39,072 nt of DNA, taken from contig JAUXOA010000072.1 in assembly GCA_030682475.1 (NCBI GenBank), forward strand, positions 1-39,072, written 5' to 3'. The notes under the pieces were generated by a model, which did no database searches, was not told the origin of the DNA, and was given only the letters and a program-made list of their open reading frames with translations. The DNA comes from Rhodoferax sp. GTDB taxonomy: Bacteria; Pseudomonadota; Gammaproteobacteria; Burkholderiales; Burkholderiaceae_C. The position numbers and the translations under genes are program-made. How positions within the stretch are numbered: position 1 is the stretch's first letter; every line of letters begins with the position of its first letter. Below are positions 34,679 to 39,072 of this stretch, in pieces.

Positions 34679-36574
34679 ATGACCAGCTATGCCGACTTCT
34701 ATCACCGCTCCCTCGCTGAGCCCGATGCCTTCTGGGCCGAACAGGCCCGACTGGTCGATTGGAAAACCCAGCCGCAGCAAATTTGCGACTACAGCAATCC
34801 GCCGTTTGCCAAGTGGTTCGTGGGCGGCACCACCAATTTGTGCCACAACGCAGTGGACCGGCATCTGAAAGACCGGGCCGAGCAGGCAGCGCTGATTTAC
34901 GTTTCCACCGAGACCCAGCAGGAAAAGGTTTACTCCTTCCGCGAGCTGCACGCCGAAGTGCAGCGCATGGCGGCCGTGCTGAAAGAGCTGGGTGTGCAAA
35001 AGGGGGACAGGGTTCTGATTTACTTGCCGATGATCGCCGAGGCCGCGTTTGCCATGCTGGCCTGCGCCCGCATTGGTGCCATTCATTCGGTGGTGTTTGG
35101 CGGTTTTGCCTCGGGTTCGCTGGCGTCGCGCATTGAAGATGCGTCGCCCAAACTGGTGATCAGCGCCGACGCCGGTTCGCGCGGCGGCAAAGTGGTGGCC
35201 TACAAGCCGCTGCTGGACGAAGCGATTCACCTCTCCAGCCACAAGCCTGCTGCGGTGCTGCTGGTAGACCGTCAGTTGGTTGCCATGAATTTAGTAGCTT
35301 GTCGTGACTATTTGTGGGGGGCTTTGCGGCAAAAACACCTCCATACTGTGGTGGAATGCGAGTGGCTGGACGCCACCCACACCAGCTATACGCTCTACAC
35401 CAGTGGCACCACCGGCAAGCCCAAAGGCGTGCAGCGCGATACCGGCGGTTATGCAGTGGCGCTGGCCGCCAGCATGAAACACATCTATTGCGGTAAGGCG
35501 GGCGAAACCTATTTCTGCACCAGTGATATTGGCTGGGTGGTGGGCCACAGCTACATCATCTACGGGCCGCTGATTGCCGGCATGGCGACCCTCATGTATG
35601 AAGGTCTGCCGACGCGTCCGGACGGCGGCATCTGGTGGAGTTTGGTGGAGAAATACAAAGTCAACCTGATGTTCAGTGCGCCCACGGCAGTGCGGGTACT
35701 CAAAAAGCAAGACCCCGCGCTTCTCACCCAATACGACCTCTCCAGCCTGCGCTCCCTGTTTCTGGCGGGTGAACCTTTGGACCAACCCACGGCACAGTGG
35801 ATCAGCCAGGGTTTGGGTAAACCCATCATTGACAACTACTGGCAGACCGAAACCGGCTGGCCGATCCTCTCTTTATGCAATGGTGTGGAACCGGCGCCAG
35901 CCAAGTTCGGCTCGCCGGGCAAGGCGGTCTATGGCTACAACGTGAAGCTGCTGGACGACCAGACCGGTGAAGAGTTGACCGGCCCTAACCAGAAGGGCGT
36001 GGTCGCCATCGAAGGCCCGCTGCCCCCGGGCTGCATGCAGACGGTGTGGCGTGACGATGAGCGTTTTGTGAAAACTTACTGGTCAACCATGCCGGGCAAA
36101 ATGGTTTACAACACTTTCGATTGGGGTATCCGCGACGCCGATGGTTATTTCTTCATTTTGGGGCGTACCGATGATGTGATCAATGTGGCAGGGCACCGCC
36201 TTGGTACGCGCGAGATTGAAGAGAGCATCCTGGCCCACCCCCACATTTCCGAGGTGCTGGTGGTGGGGGTGGCTGATCAACTCAAGGGCCAGGTGGCCAT
36301 GGCCTTTGCCGTGGTCAGGGATGCCAGCCTGCTCAGCGATGACGCAGCGCGCCTCAAACTGGAGGGGGAGGTCATGAAGCTCGTCAACGGCGATCTGGGT
36401 GCCCTGGCCCGGCCAGCGCGCGTGCGCTTTGTCAGCATTCTGCCCAAAACCCGCAGCGGCAAGCTGCTGCGCCGGGCGGTCCAGGCGGTCTGTGAAGGGC
36501 GCGACCCAGGGGACTTGACGACCATGGACGACCCGGCAGCACTACAGCAGATCAGGGATTTGATGGCATCATAA
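34679..36574 (+). CDS. prpE: Propionate-CoA ligase (propionyl-CoA synthetase)
   Basis: PrpE is an acyl-adenylate-forming enzyme that activates propionate to propionyl-CoA (631 aa; Salmonella PrpE 628). Motifs: an N-terminus of the acetyl/propionyl-CoA synthetase type (YADFYHRSLAEPDAFWAEQA), YTSGTTGKPKGVQRDTGG (P-loop), SDIGWVVGHSYIIYGPL, NYWQTETGWPI, GRTDDVINVAGHRLGTREIE, and the catalytic lysine K595 in PKTRSGKLLRR. The prpE subgroup rather than acs is inferred from CNAVDRH-like and YCGKAGETYFCTSDIGW text. The last residues, QQIRDLMAS, and the stop lie in a segment that is duplicated at 38763. There the same DLMAS-stop ends an unrelated helicase fragment. Confidence 0.94.
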   Translation: MTSYADFYHRSLAEPDAFWAEQARLVDWKTQPQQICDYSNPPFAKWFVGGTTNLCHNAVDRHLKDRAEQAALIYVSTETQQEKVYSFRELHAEVQRMAAVLKELGVQKGDRVLIYLPMIAEAAFAMLACARIGAIHSVVFGGFASGSLASRIEDASPKLVISADAGSRGGKVVAYKPLLDEAIHLSSHKPAAVLLVDRQLVAMNLVACRDYLWGALRQKHLHTVVECEWLDATHTSYTLYTSGTTGKPKGVQRDTGGYAVALAASMKHIYCGKAGETYFCTSDIGWVVGHSYIIYGPLIAGMATLMYEGLPTRPDGGIWWSLVEKYKVNLMFSAPTAVRVLKKQDPALLTQYDLSSLRSLFLAGEPLDQPTAQWISQGLGKPIIDNYWQTETGWPILSLCNGVEPAPAKFGSPGKAVYGYNVKLLDDQTGEELTGPNQKGVVAIEGPLPPGCMQTVWRDDERFVKTYWSTMPGKMVYNTFDWGIRDADGYFFILGRTDDVINVAGHRLGTREIEESILAHPHISEVLVVGVADQLKGQVAMAFAVVRDASLLSDDAARLKLEGEVMKLVNGDLGALARPARVRFVSILPKTRSGKLLRRAVQAVCEGRDPGDLTTMDDPAALQQIRDLMAS

Positions 36575-36720
36575 TTTGTGATGGCAGAGATTGGGGTGTG
36601 GACCCCCGCCTCATACTGTCAAATGCCCAGAAATCGGCGGGAACCCACACCCCAATCTCTGCGGGCGGCGTGCCGGTTTGCGTAGCAAGTTTTTATGATT
36701 TCGAAAGACAAGAATGCAGC
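36554..36720. repeat. Direct repeat copy 1: prpE 3' end plus long hairpin
   Basis: Bases 36576-36720 (145 bp) match 38788-38932 with one mismatch (T/C at 36597). A further 22 bp on the left (from AGGGATTTGATGGC) match with several differences and a small indel. Inside, arms CAGAGATTGGGGTGTGG (36585-36601) and CCACACCCCAATCTCTG (36645-36661) pair perfectly. The stem continues as CCCGCC/GGCGGG, leaving a loop of about 25 bases. The hairpin directly follows the prpE stop and could act as its transcription end. Confidence 0.9.
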
Positions 36721-36853
36721 GGGAGCGGAAGTTCAGAAGTTACCTGCGGCAGGCAGGTATGGGCCAATAACGGTCTATCATCCCAAACTAGGCTATGCGG
36801 TCATCAAAGCATCTGGCGGGCTTGTCGTGATTTCTGCCACAACCTTGATGTAA
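36695..36853 (+). CDS. Possible small protein of 52 aa, unknown
   Basis: An open frame starts at the ATG at 36695 (MISKDKNAAGAEVQKLPAAG...) and ends at TAA 36851-36853. The product is small and basic near the N-terminus, with a hydrophobic C-terminal half (YAVIKASGGLVVISATTLM). Its first nine codons are repeated in copy 2 of the direct repeat (38907), where the frame is then broken by an IS30-type end. There is no clear ribosome site. I do not recognise it; it may be a real small gene or chance. Confidence 0.3.
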   Translation: MISKDKNAAGAEVQKLPAAGRYGPITVYHPKLGYAVIKASGGLVVISATTLM

Positions 36854-36910
36854 TTGACTGTTGTTAGCCCGCATTGACCTAAACCGCCCCCGCCAACAAG
36901 CCGCCAGCTC

Positions 36911-37543
36911 ATGAGTCTCGTTAAGTCCAAACAACGCGTCGCAGACCACGGCGAGGTATTCACACCTGCATGGATGGTTGAGGCCATGCTTGACCTTGTG
37001 AAGGACGAAACCGAGCGCATTAACTCCCGTTTTCTGGAGCCCGCGTGCGGCAGTGGCAACTTCATCGTCCAAATCCTGCGGCGCAAGCTCGCTGCCGTGG
37101 AACTCAAATACGGCAAGTCTGACTTCGAGCGGCAGCATTTCGCACTGTATGGGTTGATGTGCATCTACGGCATTGAGTTGCTGGCCGACAACATTGCCGA
37201 ATGCCGCGCCAACGTGCTGGAGGTATTTTCCGAGTACCTGAACATGGATGAAGCGGACGACCTGTACCTGGCCGCAACGCATGTGCTGTCAGAAAATTTG
37301 GTGCACGGCGACGCGCTGACCATGCGCCACCAACACGGCCAGCCCATCACCTTTGCCGAATGGGGCTACCTCGGCAAAGGCAAGTACCAGCGGCGCGATT
37401 TCCGGTTTGACGTGCTCACCGGCTCGTCGGCCTTCAGTGCAGAGGGTTCGCTCTTTGCACATCTGGGAAAGCACGAAATCTTCACGCCGACAAAAACCTA
37501 TCCACCCATGACGGTGCGCGAGTTGGCTTTATGCTGCAACTGA
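36911..37543 (+). pseudogene. Truncated restriction-modification DNA methyltransferase
   Basis: The 210-aa product has the N-terminal features of an adenine-specific DNA methyltransferase of the Eco57I/type I M-subunit kind. These are KQRVADHGEVFTPAWMVEAMLDLV and motif I FLEPACGSGNFIVQILRRKL, followed by LMCIYGIELLADNIAECRANVLEVF. The catalytic motif IV ((N/D)PP(Y/F)) is absent. The sequence ends TYPPMTVRELALCCN at the point where, in another frame, an ORF6N gene fragment begins. I read it as a methylase remnant fused to foreign sequence by deletion. Short stand-alone members of this group may exist, so a natural length near 210 aa is possible. No good ribosome site is seen before the ATG. 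Confidence 0.65.
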
Positions 37544-37638
37544 CCCCGCAAGAGTGGGAAAACTTGAGATGCCAAATTGGCATCTCAAGCCAACGTGCTA
37601 CCCACTCATTACAAGCTGTGATGAGTGGCATTAACTAA
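37525..37638 (+). pseudogene. ORF6N-domain gene fragment
   Basis: In the frame of 37525 the bases code for GFMLQLTPQEWENLRCQIGISS and about 16 more residues before TAA at 37636. This matches the middle of ORF6N proteins, compared with DFMFQLTPEEWEGMRSQTVTSS in the intact gene just downstream. Both ends of the gene are missing. It overlaps the last codons of the methylase remnant in a different frame. It also contains a perfect palindrome with arms CTTGAGATGCCAA and TTGGCATCTCAAG (37563-37589). Confidence 0.65.
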
Positions 37639-37654
37639 CCTAAGGATGGGTTCG

Positions 37655-38161
37655 ATGAATCAAATCATCCCCAAACCAGAGAATCTGGCAAAACTCGTCT
37701 TTCTGGTCCGTGGCGAGAAGGTCTTGCTGGATGCTGATCTGGCTGGACTTTACGACGTGGCCACCAAGGCACTGAACCAGGCCGTCAAACGAAACCTCGA
37801 TCGGTTCCCAGCGGACTTCATGTTTCAACTCACGCCAGAAGAATGGGAAGGTATGAGGTCACAAACTGTGACCTCATCGCGGCGCAAAATCACTGCCATA
37901 CCCTACGCATTCACTGAGCAGGGTGTGGCCATGCTCTCCAGCGTGCTGCGCTCCCAACGTGCAGTCGAGGTCAACATCGCCATCATGCGCACGTTTGTGC
38001 AGTTGCGCCGCCTGATGGACTCCAACCGCGATTTGGCCCGACGCATTGAGGCCATGGAAACCCGCTACGACGAGCAGTTCTCCCAGGTGTTCGATGCCAT
38101 CAAACAACTCATCTCAGAAGACAAAACGCGCAAAGCCAAACGGCCCATCGGCTTCCTTTGA
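37655..38161 (+). CDS. ORF6N-domain (KilA-N-like) DNA-binding protein
   Basis: This 168-aa protein has a full ORF6N domain at residues 4-95: KPENLAKLVFLVRGEKVLLDADLAGLYDVATKALNQAVKRNLDRFPADFMFQLTPEEWE and PYAFTEQGVAMLSSVLRS. After it come RAVEVNIAIMRTFVQLRRL and a C-terminal coiled-coil-like stretch ending KRPIGFL. The domain is found in phage and in genes nested in restriction-modification loci; a DNA-binding or regulatory role is assumed. The ATG at 37655 is chosen because AAGGA lies 9 bp before it; a GTG at 37625 would add ten residues without a ribosome site. It lies between methylase and helicase remnants. Confidence 0.88.
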   Translation: MNQIIPKPENLAKLVFLVRGEKVLLDADLAGLYDVATKALNQAVKRNLDRFPADFMFQLTPEEWEGMRSQTVTSSRRKITAIPYAFTEQGVAMLSSVLRSQRAVEVNIAIMRTFVQLRRLMDSNRDLARRIEAMETRYDEQFSQVFDAIKQLISEDKTRKAKRPIGFL

Positions 38162-38204
38162 CCCGCACAGCCCATGTCACAAAGCATGTCCAGCAGCACC
38201 ATGA

Positions 38205-38783
38205 ACGACAGCCCAGTCGGCCGAATTGCTGAAAACGGGCACGCGGCCGCCATTCCCCTACTCGGATGTGCGTCTGTTGCCTTACCTTCAGCATTCGTTT
38301 TGGTTCCTGCCCAATGTGGCGGCCTGCCATGCGATGGCGAATTTGCTGGCCGAGCGGCACAACACCTTCTGGGGTGACTACCAGGTCATCGTGGCCGCTG
38401 GCGCTGCGGCTGGCATTGGGCTGGAGGCGCTGCCGCCGGCGCGCAAGGCCATTGGCAGCGGGTTTGAGAGCAAGACCATCACGCTGTCGTGCGGCAAGCT
38501 CACCACAGGCGTGACGGTGGCGCAGTGGTCGTCCATCCTGATGCTGCGCAATCTGAAGTCGCCCGAAACCTACTTTCAGGCGGCGTTTCGGGTGCAATCG
38601 CCATGGTCCATCAAGAACCCCAATGGCGACAACCCGAACGAGGAGGACATCCTCAAGCCGGTGTGCTTTGTGTTCGACTTTGCGCCCACGCGTGCGTTGC
38701 GGCAGTTGTCGGAATACGGAATTGGCCTGTCGTCGAACGAGTCCAACCCCGAAACCGCGGTAAGGGATTTGATGGCCTCATGA
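38205..38783 (+). pseudogene. C-terminal helicase fragment of a restriction enzyme
   Basis: The open frame after the TGA at 38202 codes for about 190 residues matching the second RecA-like domain of a DEAD/DEAH restriction helicase: PPFPYSDVRLLPYLQHSFWFLPNVAACHAMANLL, then motif V-like CGKLTTGVTVAQW and motif VI-like TYFQAAFRVQSPW, then FVFDFAPTRALRQLSEYG. The N-terminal ATPase half (Walker A and B) and the rest of the C-terminus are missing. The frame ends ETAVRDLMAS, where DLMAS-stop belongs to the duplicated prpE 3' segment. The fragment was probably part of the same restriction locus as the methylase remnant at 36911. Confidence 0.7.
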
Positions 38784-38932
38784 GTTCTTGTGATGGCAGA
38801 GATTGGGGCGTGGACCCCCGCCTCATACTGTCAAATGCCCAGAAATCGGCGGGAACCCACACCCCAATCTCTGCGGGCGGCGTGCCGGTTTGCGTAGCAA
38901 GTTTTTATGATTTCGAAAGACAAGAATGCAGC
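38763..38932. repeat. Direct repeat copy 2
   Basis: Its core 38788-38932 is the same 145 bp as 36576-36720 with one mismatch, which falls in the left hairpin arm (38797-38813; right arm 38857-38873). It supplies the last codons and the stop of the helicase fragment. It ends abruptly at an IS30-type terminus, so its right boundary is probably set by that insertion, not by the original duplication. Confidence 0.9.
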
Positions 38933-39072
38933 TTGGATTCAACCGGTCGATGCAACAAGTTGGCTGAATCGTTCAGCAGGCGTTTCGTAGTTTAGAGTTT
39001 TCCTTGGACGTTCGTTCAGTTTTCTCGCCACTGCATTAAGTTGTGCTTGTGAGTAATTCGAGATATCGATTC
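38933..39072 (-). mobile_element. IS30-family insertion sequence, one end (continues past window)
   Basis: The first bases (TTGGATTCAACCGGTCGATG, then CAACA) align with the IS30 terminal inverted repeat core GATTCAATTGGTCAACGCAACA, with CC for TT and two further changes. The transposase gene reads toward this end and its stop lies within the terminus, as in IS30-type elements. The boundary is placed within about 2 bp. The other end is outside the window. Confidence 0.8.
38939..39072 (-). CDS. IS30-family transposase, C-terminal part
   Basis: The minus strand codes for the last 43 residues of a transposase: IDISNYSQAQLNAVARKLNE, then RPRKTLNYETPAERFSQLVA, then STG and TGA at 38941-38939. The LNxRPRKTLxYxTPAExF motif is the hallmark C-terminus of IS30-type DDE transposases, just past the catalytic glutamate region. 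The N-terminal helix-turn-helix and DDE residues lie beyond the right edge, so intactness cannot be judged. Confidence 0.9.
   Translation of the reverse strand, partial: IDISNYSQAQLNAVARKLNERPRKTLNYETPAERFSQLVASTG

Noticed and set aside
36585-36661. The long hairpin after prpE as a simple intrinsic terminator
   Set aside because: It has no T-run after the stem and is duplicated at 38797-38873, so it is treated as part of a repeat, though it may still end transcription.
36860-36910. GTTAGCCC... resembling an integron attC core site near the methylase
   Set aside because: No matching complementary core (GGGCTAAC-like or RYYYAAC at the right distance) was found and there is no integrase; similarity is limited to a few bases.

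Overview
The window reads as a chromosomal segment of a betaproteobacterium of the Comamonadaceae type (Rhodoferax/Polaromonas-like). This is inferred from gene content and order, not from a marker gene. The supporting points are a complete isc operon ending in fdx, a pyruvate dehydrogenase E3 that carries its own lipoyl domain, a Bug-type solute-binding protein, a GTG-rich GC-leaning coding style, and dispersed GTTCGGGCTGAGC-type repeats.

Layout. 1-2 kb: 3' part of uvrB. 2-7.5 kb: iscR-iscS-iscU-iscA-hscB-hscA-fdx, the iron-sulfur cluster assembly operon, with a good IscR operator before iscR. 7.6-8.4 kb: dnaQ and tRNA-Val(CAC). 8.7-11.4 kb: a cytosolic gamma-glutamyltransferase-like protein and an L-2-hydroxyglutarate oxidase-like flavoprotein. 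11.5-13.4 kb, minus strand: an alpha/beta hydrolase and an orphan Bug receptor. 13.5-19.8 kb: housekeeping genes (pyrD, rpiA, a thioredoxin-fold periplasmic protein, prlC, folD). 19.2-22.3 kb: a FixJ/FixL-like two-component pair, divergent from aceE-aceF-lpd (22.7-28.9 kb). 29.1-36.6 kb: an HDOD protein, an uncharacterised conserved membrane protein, an NlpC/P60 peptidase, an AcuI-like acrylyl-CoA reductase, a PAS-PAS-GGDEF diguanylate cyclase, an isochorismatase-like hydrolase and propionyl-CoA synthetase. 36.5-39.1 kb: a decayed accessory island with a truncated restriction-modification methylase, one intact and one broken ORF6N gene, a helicase fragment and the end of an IS30-family element. 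This island is bracketed by a ~145-167 bp direct repeat copied from the 3' end of prpE.

The strongest unexplained structure is in non-coding DNA. A short hairpin family (GGGACAGA...TCTGTCCC) occurs in four intergenic sites. In each site that follows a gene it begins exactly at that gene's TGA stop codon (iscU, rpiA, aceF), and at one site it also supplies the stop codon of the convergent gene on the other side. A second, palindromic repeat family has entered the coding sequence of both lipoyl-bearing PDH subunits, in frame, in the flexible linker after the lipoyl domain. No CRISPR array, rRNA or prophage was seen. The accessory end looks like a degraded defence locus rather than a working system.
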